A stretch of DNA of 64,000 nucleotides from Methylobacterium sp. SyP6R (lineage in GTDB: Bacteria > Pseudomonadota > Alphaproteobacteria > Rhizobiales > Beijerinckiaceae). Shown one piece after another: positions 28,485 to 40,824 of this stretch. The position numbers were made by a program, and so were the translations under genes. A model generated the notes under the pieces. The model had not been told where the DNA came from. It saw only the letters and a program-made list of their open reading frames with translations, and ran no database searches. Position 1 is the first letter of the stretch; each line of letters starts with the position of its first letter. The stretch is from positions 496,001-560,000 of the forward strand of contig NZ_JAAQRC020000001.1 of the NCBI RefSeq assembly GCF_019216885.1, written 5' to 3'.

Positions 28485-29729
28485 CTACGGCTCTCCCGGC
28501 AGGGCCGAGGCTTCCAGGCGCCGGGCGGTGCGGCCGAACAGGTTTTCGCGCAGCCGCAAGGCGTCGCCCCGGCCGAGGATCGCGGCGAGGCGGCGGCGCA
28601 GGTCGGCGCAAGGTAGGGCGCGGGGCGGCAGCGGCGCCGTGGTGGTCGGCACGATCGGCGCCGGGCCGGCGAGGGCCCGATCGAGGAGGGGCCGCATCCG
28701 CGCGACGCCGCCCGACCCGCGGCTTCCCGGCAAGGACTCGGCGGCGGAGAGGAGGTCGCCGTCCTGCCCGATGGCGCGGCACGTCTCCTCGCTCCCGCTC
28801 GCCGTCATGGCCTCGAGGACGAGGCGGCCGAGGGACGCGACGGTCGCGTCGTCGGTGCCCGAAAACGCCGTCCGCAGCGCGTCCACCGCTTCGGCGCGAA
28901 TGAGGTCGAGGCCGTCGCTCTCGCTGCGTCCCTGCCGGTAGGACGCGCGGTAGCGGGCGGCAATGCCGTCGAGCACTCCCGGCCGGTGGGCCGCGAAGGC
29001 GGCGAGGAGGTCGACCGCCCGGAGCGCCGCCGCCCGGGCGCCGGCCGGGGAATCGTCGTCGTCGAGGGTCGAATCCGGCAGGTCGCCCGGCCCGACCACC
29101 CGGGTGACGACCCCGGCCGAGCGCAGGCGGGCGGAATCGGGGATCCAGACGTCGCGGGAGGGGGTGGCGAGGGCCCGGTCGACGAAGGCGGGCTCCAGGC
29201 CGGCGGCGAGGTAGCGGCCGCGCTCGTCGCTGGCATCGACCGGGATCATCTGCCCGAACAGGCCCGGCTCGTAGGGGGCGTGGAAGCCGAGCCGGCTGTC
29301 GCCCATGATGATCCGCTCGCGCCCGCGCACGAAGGCGAGGGTGCAGGCCGAGACGCAGTAATCCGGCACGTAGGTGGCAAGCCCCCGCTCGGCGACGATC
29401 TCGCCGATCGCCACCCCCTCGTCGACGAGGCCGCCATCGCTGGTCAGGTGCAGCCGCGTCACGCCCGGATTGGCGTCGAGCAGGGCGCGCAGCCGCGCGG
29501 CGGTGCCGTCGTTGAGGTCGCCCCACAGCCGCACGTCGCGCCCGCCCGGGCCGAGGGTGACGCGGGCCGGCGGCCCGTCGGGCGTGGTGTCGAGAACGGC
29601 TTCGAGGTTGCGCGACAAGCCGCCGAAGGCCGGGGTCAGGGTGCCCGTCACTCCGGCGAGCCCGAGGCACGCCAGCACGAATCCGGCGCCGGCCCATCGC
29701 CGGCCACGCCGCACGCCCGTTGCTCCCAT
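28485..29729 (-). CDS. Periplasmic/anchored ClpP-crotonase-fold protein
   Basis: 414-residue protein with an N-terminal membrane anchor or signal (WAGAGFVLACLGLAGVTGTL). A ClpP/crotonase-like domain follows at about 80-190: VTRLHLTSDGGLVDEG, then TYVPDYCVSACTLAF with a Ser in the Cys-x-Ser-Ala-Cys turn, then DSRLGFHAPYEPG. This is the pattern of COG3904-type periplasmic proteins, which look like serine proteases but have no proven activity. The C-terminal half is Ala/Arg rich and not assigned. The frame extends upstream of 29729, but the signal sequence sets the start. Confidence 0.8.
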   Translation of the reverse strand: MGATGVRRGRRWAGAGFVLACLGLAGVTGTLTPAFGGLSRNLEAVLDTTPDGPPARVTLGPGGRDVRLWGDLNDGTAARLRALLDANPGVTRLHLTSDGGLVDEGVAIGEIVAERGLATYVPDYCVSACTLAFVRGRERIIMGDSRLGFHAPYEPGLFGQMIPVDASDERGRYLAAGLEPAFVDRALATPSRDVWIPDSARLRSAGVVTRVVGPGDLPDSTLDDDDSPAGARAAALRAVDLLAAFAAHRPGVLDGIAARYRASYRQGRSESDGLDLIRAEAVDALRTAFSGTDDATVASLGRLVLEAMTASGSEETCRAIGQDGDLLSAAESLPGSRGSGGVARMRPLLDRALAGPAPIVPTTTAPLPPRALPCADLRRRLAAILGRGDALRLRENLFGRTARRLEASALPGEP

Positions 29730-29991
29730 TCCGGTCCCCCGCCACCTTGCCGGGCTCAGCCTCTTCGGGCTTGGGCCCTCTTGTCCTTGACCTCCACTCA
29801 GCCACATCGCCGGGGCGATGCGAAGACGTTGAGGCACCCGCAAGGGTCAGCAAGATCCGGGCCGAACTGGGGCCGGAGCATGGTTCGTTTCGCCAATGGC
29901 TCCCGTGACGGAAACAGTTGTCGGCGGGAGTGCGGCACGGGAGAAACTTGCGCTCCGCCCCGCGCCACCGTGTCGCGGTGGCGGAATTGCC

Positions 29992-30369
29992 TCAATCTTT
30001 GAGCGGATCGTGGCCCCAGTTCATGAGGGAGTAGCGCCAGCGCGAGGTCTTCACGTCTTCCTTCGGCCCGCCCTGGGCGAGGTGGCGTCTGACGTAGGCC
30101 ACGACCTTGCGCATGTCGGCATAGTCGTCGTCCGAGAGGTCCGCCTTCTTGATGTGCTTGATCGCGACGATCCGGCGTCCCTGGTGGTGGCCGACCGATT
30201 CGCCCCCCTTCGCGCTCTCCTTCTTGGCGCCGTCGCTCCAGCCGACCGACCGGCTCTCCTCGGTGTCGAGCCATTTCTCCAGCTCGGCCGGGGCCATGTT
30301 CACCGCCTCGCGGAAGGCCGCGTAGGTGTCCTCGTGGTCGCTCGCATCGGATTCGGCCTGCTTGCTCAC
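29992..30369 (-). CDS. DUF3140 domain protein
   Basis: 125-residue protein beginning (GTG) at VSKQAESDASDHEDTYAAF, with GAGGAG 9 bases upstream. It has the DUF3140 features: FREAVNMAPAELEKWLDTEE, SVGWSDG, GRRIVAIKHIKKADLSDDD and the final SRWRYSLMNWGHDPLKD. Members are small, charged proteins found widely in soil bacteria; their function is not known. The frame stays open to 30414, so an earlier start is possible. Confidence 0.85.
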   Translation of the reverse strand: MSKQAESDASDHEDTYAAFREAVNMAPAELEKWLDTEESRSVGWSDGAKKESAKGGESVGHHQGRRIVAIKHIKKADLSDDDYADMRKVVAYVRRHLAQGGPKEDVKTSRWRYSLMNWGHDPLKD

Positions 30370-30516
30370 GGAAGTCGTCTCCTCGGGTGATCGGATGTCG
30401 CGCATCAACGTCACGAACGGCCTTCGCGTTCGTCGCGCGGTGGTGGATCGTCGGAAGACGGGAAGCAGCCTTAAGCGCTAGGGTCGGGCACCCGTCTCAC
30501 CCGGATTGCGTCCCCC

Positions 30517-31305
30517 ATGACCGAGACCGACGAACTGCTCTATGAGGTCGATGCCGAGGGCATCGCCCGCATCACCCTCAACCGGCCGCAGGCGCGCAAC
30601 GCCCTGACCTTCGCGATGTACGAGCGCCTGCACGGCCTCAGCCTGGAGATCGACGCCGATCCGGCGATCCGCGCCGTGGTGATCCAGGGGGCGGGCGGGC
30701 GCGCCTTCGCGGCCGGTACCGACATCGCTCAGTTCCGCGCCTTCTCCACGGCAGAAGATGCGCTCGGCTACGAACGCTTCATGGACCGGGTGCTCGGCGC
30801 CGTCGAGCGCTGCACTAAGCCGACCATCGCGGCGATCGCCGGGGCCTGCACCGGCGGCGGGGCGGCGATCGCCGCCGCCTGCGACCTGCGCATCGCCACG
30901 CGGGATGCCCGGTTCGGCTTCCCGATCGCCCGAACCCTCGGCAATTGCCTGTCGGTCGCCAACCTGCGCCGGCTCTCGGCCCTCGTCGGCGCCGCGCGGG
31001 TCAAGGAGATGATCTTCACCGCCCGCCTGGTCGAGGCCGAGGAGGCGCGGGCGATCGGCCTGGTGAGCGCGGTGGTGGAGGATGCCACTGCGCTGGCCGA
31101 GCGGGCGACCGACCTCGCCCGCCTGGTCGCCGGCCACGCACCCTTGACGCTCGCCGCCACCAAGGAGGGATTGCGGCGGGTGCGCGACGAGGCGCCGTCC
31201 GAGGCCGGGGACGACCTGATCCTGCAATGCTACACGAGCGCGGATTTCCGCGAGGGGATGGAGGCCTTCCTGGGCAAGCGCGCGCCGCGCTGGCAGGGGC
31301 GGTGA
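30517..31305 (+). CDS. Enoyl-CoA hydratase/isomerase family protein
   Basis: 262-residue crotonase-fold enzyme. Oxyanion-hole segments are visible: GRAFAAGTDIAQFRAF and ACTGGGAAIAAACDLRIAT. RITLNRPQARNALTF near the N-terminus is the family opening. The usual second-Glu region (PE...G) is replaced by FPIARTLGNCLSV, so hydration of a crotonyl-type substrate is not assured; isomerase or hydrolase activity is possible. It stands alone on the plus strand, followed by a repeat-rich gap. Confidence 0.88.
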   Translation: MTETDELLYEVDAEGIARITLNRPQARNALTFAMYERLHGLSLEIDADPAIRAVVIQGAGGRAFAAGTDIAQFRAFSTAEDALGYERFMDRVLGAVERCTKPTIAAIAGACTGGGAAIAAACDLRIATRDARFGFPIARTLGNCLSVANLRRLSALVGAARVKEMIFTARLVEAEEARAIGLVSAVVEDATALAERATDLARLVAGHAPLTLAATKEGLRRVRDEAPSEAGDDLILQCYTSADFREGMEAFLGKRAPRWQGR

Positions 31306-31997
31306 GCGGGGGCTCCGGCGCGGGTCGAGCGCGGAGGGGCGTGGTGTCCACGTGGTCCGGCGTGTTCGAGGCGACCGGCCTGCCCAGGGCTGTCCGGGGA
31401 AAAGAATGGCGCGGGAATTCCCCTCTCCCCGCGGGCGGGGAGAGGGTCACGACCCCCTTGTCGGGGTCGTGACAAGCGGAGGCGCGGCCGGAGCGAGGGG
31501 TGAGGGGGTCTCGACGCGTGAGGCTCTTCCGGGCCCCCCCTCCACCCTCGCCCTGCGGGCTCACTTCATCGACGACACGGTCGATGAAGTCCTCTCCCCG
31601 CCCGCGGGGAGAGGGGAAACCCGCACTCTTCTCGTCTCGGAAGTTTCTCCGGGCAGCACTGCGCCCGCGGGGAGAGGAGAGCGCCCGCGTCTTACCGCGA
31701 GCACAAAGTTTCTGAACGTCTATGCCAGCTATGGGCGCAGAAATCCTCCTGCGACTTCGAGGTCAGGCGCAGAGGTGGTTCGTCGGGCGTTGCGATGTTG
31801 GTGACATGTCATGCGGGATGCCGGGAAGACCCGCTTTGCAACAAGTAGCCGCTCTGCGAGCGACGAACCCCTGCAACAGACGCCGCAGAACGAGCGGTAT
31901 TCTTCAAGAAAAAGGCCGGCGGCGCATGGCGTCGTCGGCGCGGGCCGGGCATGAAGCGCCGGATTCGGGACGCACCGCCTTCCGCGGCGCGGCGCGC
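31306..31997. other. 690-base repeat-rich intergenic region
   Basis: No gene supported. Several GC-rich hairpins are stacked here: CCCTCTCCCCGC with CGGGGAGAGGG (31421-31446), an 11-bp GTCACGACCCC stem with its complement (31446-31473), a CTTCATCGA/TCGATGAAG pair (31564-31590), and CTCTCCCCG/CGGGGAGAG near 31592-31616. The motifs resemble those at 22824-23008. Confidence 0.55.
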
Positions 31998-32153
31998 TCA
32001 GTGGATCGGCTGGTCCTTGCGCTCGTTCTGGGCGAGCGTGGCCTCGTAGCTCTCGGCCTGTGCACGGGTCAGGCCGCTGACGAGCACGAGCGCGCCGCGG
32101 TAGACCGTGTAGGTGCCGTCCTGGGTGGGCTTGACGCGAATGACCTGAGACAT
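31998..32153 (-). CDS. 51-residue small protein
   Basis: ATG to TGA reading frame starting MSQVIRVKPTQDGTYTVYRG and ending with a Gln/Glu-rich helix (RAQAESYEATLAQNERKD). The opening strand-turn-strand followed by a helix resembles small domain proteins of the DUF2188 kind, though I cannot confirm this. GGGAGCC lies upstream of the ATG. It sits alone in a repeat-rich gap; its codon bias matches the genome's real genes. Confidence 0.65.
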   Translation of the reverse strand: MSQVIRVKPTQDGTYTVYRGALVLVSGLTRAQAESYEATLAQNERKDQPIH

Positions 32154-32458
32154 GCGCTGGCTCCCTTGCGCGAATCACGACCGATTTTCTTGGATTTGAA
32201 CGTGACGTTAACGACTCGGCGGAGCCGCGCAAGAGGGGGACCGCGAAACCGCCGGCTTCTCGACACGATCTTGACCAAAGTACAGTCGGCCGGGGGAGGC
32301 GCCGCCAGCCCGGGGGGAGGCACCTCGCCGCGGGCAGCACCATGCCGAACAGCTCCGGGCACGGGACTGGTAGGCCGGAAATCTTGATCCGGCGAAAGTC
32401 TTGGCCGGCTCGGAATCGCGATGGACGATGTCGCAGGGGACGTGAGGGGAGGTTCGGC
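32154..32458. other. 305-base gap upstream of the 51-residue ORF
   Basis: No gene supported. It holds GC-rich patches (32285-32345) and the region 32165-32215, less GC-rich, that could carry the promoter of the small minus-strand ORF. Confidence 0.35.
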
Positions 32459-32776
32459 TCAGGACGGTGAGCGAACGCTCGTGAGATGGATCTTCGGCCC
32501 TTGAAGCGTCGGAGCGCTCTGGGCTGACGGTGCCAGGGTCGGGGCCTTGCCGGGCAGGGTCCACCAGCCGACGGCCGAATGCACCGCCAGGGTCAGGCAG
32601 AGGAGGACCAGCATCGAGACGGCCTGGCCGGCCATGCTTGGTTCCGCCGGGGGCGGCGAGGGCTCGCGCTGCGGGCTCGCGGCGCAATCCAGGGGTTCGG
32701 GCTCCAGCGGGAGCATCGAGGCGTAAGGACCGACGGGTTGACCGGTCGGGCGGTGGAAGGGTCCAATGCTGAACAT
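32459..32776 (-). CDS. Single-pass membrane protein, function unknown
   Basis: 105-residue product starting MFSIGPFHRPTGQPVGPYAS, with a CAGGAGACG ribosome site. A proline-rich segment is followed by one membrane helix (AVSMLVLLCLTLAVHSAVGWW) near 52-72 and a short periplasmic or cytoplasmic tail. No family recognised. Confidence 0.65.
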   Translation of the reverse strand: MFSIGPFHRPTGQPVGPYASMLPLEPEPLDCAASPQREPSPPPAEPSMAGQAVSMLVLLCLTLAVHSAVGWWTLPGKAPTLAPSAQSAPTLQGPKIHLTSVRSPS

Positions 32777-32938
32777 CGGCGTCTCCTGTCGAGGCCCCTG
32801 CGACGGAGGGCTATCGGAACCGCCCAAAGTTAACAGCTGGTGAACAAGACGCCAGCCCCGATCACGAACCCGTGAACGAGGCGCTTGTACACCGGCCGTT
32901 CAGGTTCGCGGCCAGGATGACGGGGGCGTAGCCCGGCC

Positions 32939-33541
32939 TCAAGGCCGCTCTTCGGAGGATGCCGTAAACAGCGTCGGGTGGCGCAGGCGCAGGGTCTGGA
33001 CCAGGCACAGCGTCTTCATGTCGGCGACCTCGCCCCGGTCGGCCATCGCAGCGAGGTCCGACAGCGCCACCTCCACCACCTCGATGCTCTCGTGCTCCTC
33101 GGCCAGCCCGCCCCCGGCGCCCTCGCGGTCGGCGGCGCGGTAGGGGGCGAGGAAGAGGTCCATCCGCTCGGTCGAGAGACCCGGCAGCGACCAGACCCTG
33201 CCGGCGGGTTCGAGCACCGACAGGCGCAGGCCCACCTCCTCGAAGGCCTCGCGCCGGGCGCAGGCCTCCGGGTCGTCTTCCTCGCGCAAGCCCGCGGGCG
33301 TCTCCAGCACCGAGGCGGTGCCGTCGACGAAGCAGGGCGGCGTGCGGAACTGCCGCACCAGCAGGGCGACCCGGCGCTCGGGATCGTAGGGCAGCACCGC
33401 CACGGCGGGCCCGTGATCCTCGACCTCGCGGCCGATCCGGCTGCCGTCCGGCATCCGCACCTCCGCGACGAGGTAGCGCGCCCAGCCCTCGTAGACGGTG
33501 CGGGCGCCCATGATCCGCGGCGGGGTCTCGTCTCGGCTCAC
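32939..33541 (-). CDS. Nudix hydrolase, NudK/GDP-mannose pyrophosphatase type
   Basis: 200-residue Nudix protein starting at GTG with AAGGAGAGC upstream. The Nudix box ETPAGLREEDDPEACARREA and FEEVGL has the same one-residue-short spacing as E. coli NudK, which splits GDP-mannose and related sugar nucleotides. SLPGLSTERMDLFLAPY follows as in NudK. The TusA-like gene lies directly upstream on the same strand with a 12-base gap, so they are co-transcribed. GDP-sugar hydrolysis is inferred from that similarity. Confidence 0.88.
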   Translation of the reverse strand: MSRDETPPRIMGARTVYEGWARYLVAEVRMPDGSRIGREVEDHGPAVAVLPYDPERRVALLVRQFRTPPCFVDGTASVLETPAGLREEDDPEACARREAFEEVGLRLSVLEPAGRVWSLPGLSTERMDLFLAPYRAADREGAGGGLAEEHESIEVVEVALSDLAAMADRGEVADMKTLCLVQTLRLRHPTLFTASSEERP

Positions 33542-33553
33542 GCGGCGCTCTCC

Positions 33554-33841
33554 TTAAGTCTCGTCGGGCGCGGTTCCGCGACGGATCTCGAAGGTCAGGA
33601 TGCCGTCGTCGCGCAGCATCCGCTCGAGATGGTCGCCGCGCTCGCGCAGCAGGTTGGGAATGTCGATGGCGGCCATCGGGTCGGTGCAGCGCACCGAGAG
33701 GCCCTCGCCGGGCGCGAGGCCGCGCAGGGCCTTGGCGGTGCGCAGGACCGGCAGGGGGCATTTGAGCCCGCGCAGATCGAGATCCGGCAGATCGAGATTT
33801 TGCAGGTCGAGATCGGGCAGGTCGAGGTCTCGGTGTCGCAT
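33554..33841 (-). CDS. TusA-family sulfur-carrier protein with Leu-Asp repeat N-terminus
   Basis: 95-residue TusA-like protein. The CPxP motif LKCPLPVLRTAKALRG carries the sulfur-binding Cys28, followed by VRCTDPMAAIDIPNLL. TusA proteins relay sulfur for tRNA thiolation, molybdenum cofactor and other uses. The first 25 residues are odd: LDL-x-x repeats (DLPDLDLQNLDLPDLDLRGL) made from a repeated 15-base unit. Start at ATG 33841 is chosen over an extension to 33892. It is upstream of the NudK-like gene in one transcript. Confidence 0.85.
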   Translation of the reverse strand: MRHRDLDLPDLDLQNLDLPDLDLRGLKCPLPVLRTAKALRGLAPGEGLSVRCTDPMAAIDIPNLLRERGDHLERMLRDDGILTFEIRRGTAPDET

Positions 33842-33895
33842 GATCGTCCGTGCCGCGCGTCGCTCGACCGGTTGAGCATATCCGGCGCCCACGAG

Positions 33896-33927
33896 AAAGC
33901 CCGGCGCGGGAGCGTCCCGCGCCGGGC
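33896..33927 (-). terminator. Intrinsic terminator of the Gly/Tyr-rich secreted protein gene
   Basis: A perfect 13-bp stem (33899-33911 with 33915-33927) and a 3-base loop, followed on the minus strand by CTTTCTCG. It lies 28 bases past the stop of the gene at 33955-34386 and before the TusA-like gene. Confidence 0.8.
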
Positions 33928-33954
33928 TTCCGTTACTTCAGGCCGTGCGGCCGA

Positions 33955-34386
33955 TCAGTAGCCGTAGCCGTAATAGCCGCCATAGGCCGGGTAGCTGTAT
34001 CCGTAGGACGGGTAGCTGTATCCGTAGCCGTAGCCGCCGACCGGGGCGTAGCCGCCGCCGTAATAGCCGCCATAGGCCGGGTAGCCGTAGCCGTAGGACG
34101 AGGCCGAACCGGCCGCGATGGCACCGCCGATGATGCCGAGCGCCGCGCCGGCCGCGAGCGCCCCGCCGGCGCCGATGCCGCGGCGATAGCCGTAGCCGCG
34201 ATAGCCGCCGCGGTATCCGCCGTAATAGCCGCCGCCGCGCCAGCGCACCTGGTCGACGGTCGCACCCGACCCGGCGATGGCGGCCGAGGTCGCCGCCGGC
34301 AGCGGCGCAGCCTGGGCGCCGACGGTGCCGGCGGTCAGGGCGGCGGCCGCGCCGGCCGCGAGGGCGAGGGTGGTGAAGCGAGACAT
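33955..34386 (-). CDS. Secreted Gly/Tyr-rich repeat protein
   Basis: 143-residue exported protein. Signal peptide MSRFTTLALAAGAAAALTAG continues to cleavage near AQAAP. After a Ser/Ala stretch come GYYGGYRGGYRGYGYRR, a glycine-zipper segment (GAGGALAAGAALGIIGGAIA) and a tail of YGGYYG and GYSYPSYG repeats. Such proteins are common, uncharacterised envelope proteins in Hyphomicrobiales. A strong terminator follows, so the gene is probably monocistronic. Confidence 0.8.
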   Translation of the reverse strand: MSRFTTLALAAGAAAALTAGTVGAQAAPLPAATSAAIAGSGATVDQVRWRGGGYYGGYRGGYRGYGYRRGIGAGGALAAGAALGIIGGAIAAGSASSYGYGYPAYGGYYGGGYAPVGGYGYGYSYPSYGYSYPAYGGYYGYGY

Positions 34387-34875
34387 ACTTATCTCTCCGA
34401 ATGGTCTGAGGAACGTGCCCCGATGGCCTCAAGAACGGCCAAGGGGCGACCTGTGTTCCAAGATTCGGTGCGAATTGACGGACCGTCAATCGGTAGCGGC
34501 TACGCTTGTCCTGCGCGTGTGCGCGGCCGCACTCGGCGAGACCGCATCGGGCGACCCGGATAAGCTTGAGCGTTCATCGGATCGCCGCGGCCGTCACTGG
34601 CTCGACCGCAGAGTGCCGGGGTGTCGTCAGAGTCTGTTCGAGCGGGCCGACCGAGCTGACATTCCCATCGTCAGCCCGGGTCGCGCAGCCGAACCCGGGA
34701 TCCATCATCGCTGACGGTGCAGGACGATGCGGAACGGGATACGCCGTGCTCTTCGATGTCGGCGGTTATGGATCCCGGGTTCCGCTGCGCGGCCCCGGGA
34801 TGACGTCGAGTGACGGCAGCGGTTGCGCCAAGTTACCGACGCTACACGTCACCGGCTCGTCGCATCAAACACGCC
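34387..34875. other. 490-base gap between secreted protein gene and gshA
   Basis: No gene supported. It contains an inverted pair of the CCGGG repeat family (next entry) and, near 34440-34500, less GC-rich sequence that probably holds the promoter of the secreted-protein gene. Confidence 0.45.
34675..34801. repeat. Inverted pair of CCGGG-family palindromic elements
   Basis: Copy one, 34675-34703, and copy two, 34772-34801, are in opposite orientation. The inner arms GAACCCGGGATCCAT (34691-34705) and its complement (34768-34782) match over 15 bases. The core matches the element at 8196-8231. Confidence 0.7.
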
Positions 34876-36243
34876 TCAGAACGCGCAAGCCGCGAAGGCC
34901 GGATCGACCGAGCGGTTCCACGGCCCATGATAGAGCGCCAGCAGGTCCTCGGCCCGGCTCTGCGAGGCGGCGATGGCCTGGAGCGGGGCGAGATGGAGCG
35001 TCTCGTCGCGTCCCTGCGCGTCGCGGCGGGCCCGCGCCTTCAGGCCGGCCTCCGCCAGCGCCAGCGCGTCGCGGGCCAGCTCGCGCAACGGCCGCTTGCC
35101 GGCCGGCGCGTCGAGGCCGAGCCGCGGCACCTCGGCGCGCATCGTCTCGCGCTCCTCCGCCGAGAGCTCGCGCACCAGCTGCCAGGCGCCGTCGAGGGCG
35201 CCGGCATCGTAGTAGAGCCCGGCCCAGAACGCGGCCTGGGCGGCGATCATGTTGGCGTCGCCGACATCGGCGCCGCGCATCTCGAGGAAGCGCTTCAGGC
35301 GCACCTCGGGGAAGGCGGTCGAGGCGTGGTTGGCCCAGTCGGAGACCATGGCGCGCTCGCCCGGCAGGGCGGAGAGCCGCCCCTCCAGAAGATCACGGAA
35401 CGAGGCGCCGCTCACGTCGTGGTAGGTCTCGCCGCGCTTGACGAAGTACATCGGCATGTCGAGGAGCCAATCCGCATAGGCCTCGTAGCCGAAGCCCTCG
35501 TCGAAGGCGAAGGGCAGCATGCCGGTACGGTCGCGGTCGGTGTCGCGCCAGATCTCGGAGCGGCGCGACAGGAAGCCGTTCGGCTTGCCGTCGGTGAAGG
35601 GCGAGTTGGCAAACAGCGCCGTCGCGACCGGCTGCAGGGCCAGCCCGACCCGCATCTTCGTCACCATGTCGGCCTCGGACGAAAAGTCGAGGTTCACCTG
35701 CACGGTGGCGGTGCGCAGCATCATGTCGAGGCCGAGCGACCCGACCTTGGGCATGTAGCCCTTCATGATGCGGTAGCGGCTCTTCGGCATCACGGGCGTT
35801 TCCTCCCGTGTCCATTTCGGGCTCATGCCGAGGGTGAGGAAGCCGATGCCGAGGGGATCGGCGGCCTGCCGCACCGCGTCGAGGTGCTGGCTCAGCTCGT
35901 GGGCGGTGGCATGCACGTCCGGCAACGGCGCGCCCGAGAGCTCGAACTGGCCGCCGGGTTCGAGCGAGATCGCGCCCCCGCCCTCCACCGCGGACAGGCC
36001 GATCACCCGGCCCGCATCCTCGATCGTCTCCCAGCCGGTGATGGCCCGCAGGCCCTCCAGCAGGGCCTCGATCCCACGCTCGCCCTCGTAGGGCACCGGC
36101 GAGAGGTCGGCGCGGTAGAACGGGACCTTCTCATGCTCGGTGCCGATGGCGAAGGCGTCCTGCGGCTTCTCGCCGGCCGCGAACCACTCGATCAGCTCGG
36201 ACCGCGCGCTGAGCGGGGTCGCGTCGGACACGTCGCGCGCCAT
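34876..36243 (-). CDS. gshA: Glutamate-cysteine ligase, alphaproteobacterial/plant type
   Basis: Makes gamma-glutamylcysteine, the first step of glutathione synthesis. The 455-residue product has the group's opening ELIEWFAAGEKPQDAFAIGTEHEKVPF, the nucleotide/substrate motifs GGAISLEPGGQFELSGAPLP and MLRTATVQVNLDF, and a C-terminal helical domain. The size (about 450) and the motif set distinguish it from the E. coli-type GshA. Start at 36243 (MARDVSDATPL); a 21-codon extension upstream has no support. GshB is not in the window. Confidence 0.96.
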   Translation of the reverse strand: MARDVSDATPLSARSELIEWFAAGEKPQDAFAIGTEHEKVPFYRADLSPVPYEGERGIEALLEGLRAITGWETIEDAGRVIGLSAVEGGGAISLEPGGQFELSGAPLPDVHATAHELSQHLDAVRQAADPLGIGFLTLGMSPKWTREETPVMPKSRYRIMKGYMPKVGSLGLDMMLRTATVQVNLDFSSEADMVTKMRVGLALQPVATALFANSPFTDGKPNGFLSRRSEIWRDTDRDRTGMLPFAFDEGFGYEAYADWLLDMPMYFVKRGETYHDVSGASFRDLLEGRLSALPGERAMVSDWANHASTAFPEVRLKRFLEMRGADVGDANMIAAQAAFWAGLYYDAGALDGAWQLVRELSAEERETMRAEVPRLGLDAPAGKRPLRELARDALALAEAGLKARARRDAQGRDETLHLAPLQAIAASQSRAEDLLALYHGPWNRSVDPAFAACAF

Positions 36244-36486
36244 GCGCCACCTCGTGCTTGAAAGCGAAAAACGATGACTCCCGGCGGGCCGGCGGCCCAC
36301 CGTCAAGGTTGCGCCTAAATAGGCCGCGGACGACCGAGCCGCAACGCGGCTGCGAAACGCCCCCCGCGAGCCATGCGCTCCCGGCCGTCAACCAACCGTT
36401 CACCATAGCGGCCGGATCCGGCGCCAGCCCCCTTTGACATGGAACAAAACAGGAACGAACATCCGGTCATCGCAAGGGGACAGACC

Positions 36487-36591
36487 ATGAACATACGCAA
36501 GATCCTCATCGCTGTCACGGAGGTCGCCTCGATGGGCCTGCTCACCGGCGCGATTGCCCTGTGGGCGGTGGCCCTGTCGCCGATGCACTGA
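36487..36591 (+). CDS. 34-residue microprotein with one membrane helix
   Basis: ATG to TGA gene preceded by AAGGGGACAGACC. Product begins MNIRKILIAVTEVASMGLL and continues as one Ala/Leu/Val helix ending in AVALSPMH. It lies in the gap between gshA (minus) and dnaE (plus), followed by two GC-rich hairpins. A small inner-membrane protein is plausible. No family recognised. Confidence 0.5.
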   Translation: MNIRKILIAVTEVASMGLLTGAIALWAVALSPMH

Positions 36592-36600
36592 GCCTTCGCG

Positions 36601-36639
36601 CCGTGGCCCATGGGCCACGGCTCGGGCCCTTCGGCCCGA
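36601..36639. other. Two hairpins downstream of the 34-residue ORF
   Basis: A 20-bp perfect palindrome (36601-36620) is followed by a second hairpin with TCGGGCC and GGCCCGA arms (36622-36639). There is no T-run, so termination is not certain; they sit just after the small ORF stop. Confidence 0.5.
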
Positions 36640-36731
36640 ATCCGGTGGATGGCGCCGCTGTGTTGCGCCGCTGGTCGTGACTCCTCAAGCTCTGCCGGGA
36701 ATCCTAGCCCGCTCGGTAGGAGTGAGTCGCC

Positions 36732-40268
<3,537 letters not shown>

Positions 40269-40824
40269 CGGGAAAAGATAATAATTAGCATCTTCAGATT
40301 GTACCAAGAAGAAGCTTTTTTCGCTTGCTGCTGTGCAATAGAATGATATCACAGCAGGTTAGTAGTACTATTTATTTATTTTTTAGGCGTTAATTCATAA
40401 TTTGACAATCTCAGAAATTTTACTGCCGACAATTGGCTAAATGCATCGATTAATTTATTTGAAGTGAAAATATACCGCAAGTATATTATTATGGCCTACC
40501 TATGTAGGCTGTTTTATATGCAGTCGGGGAAATTTTTATAAATTATTGAATATTAATCGCAAAAATTTAAGACAACAATATTATATATCACATAAATAAA
40601 ATAGCTAGATATAATAATACATTTATAATTTACAGGCATATTAGCGAACGGTGAAACTAATCGATATAATAATATATGAATATTATTCACAAAATATTGG
40701 TTCTATAAAGACTAAGCTTGTTTCCGGATTTTTTTATCATGATGTTAATGTTGTCTCGGGCGCCTACTTAATGTCTCGACAGCGGCTGGATTTAGTGTGA
40801 AAGTCGTTTCATGGGGAGATCGTG
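40269..40824. other. AT-rich leader of the 40.3-42.9 kb island
   Basis: About 550 bases with no plausible reading frame and base composition sharply unlike its flanks, dominated by A/T runs and ATATAATAATA-type repeats. The boundary coincides with the dnaE stop. It may contain the promoter of the RelA/SpoT-like gene, possibly a non-coding RNA; I cannot identify a defined element. GGGGAGA at 40813-40819 is the ribosome site for the next gene. Confidence 0.7.

Noticed and set aside
31306..31997. Considered a CRISPR array in the repeat-rich gap
   Set aside because: The repeats are palindromic hairpins of unequal size and spacing, not direct repeats with regular spacers.
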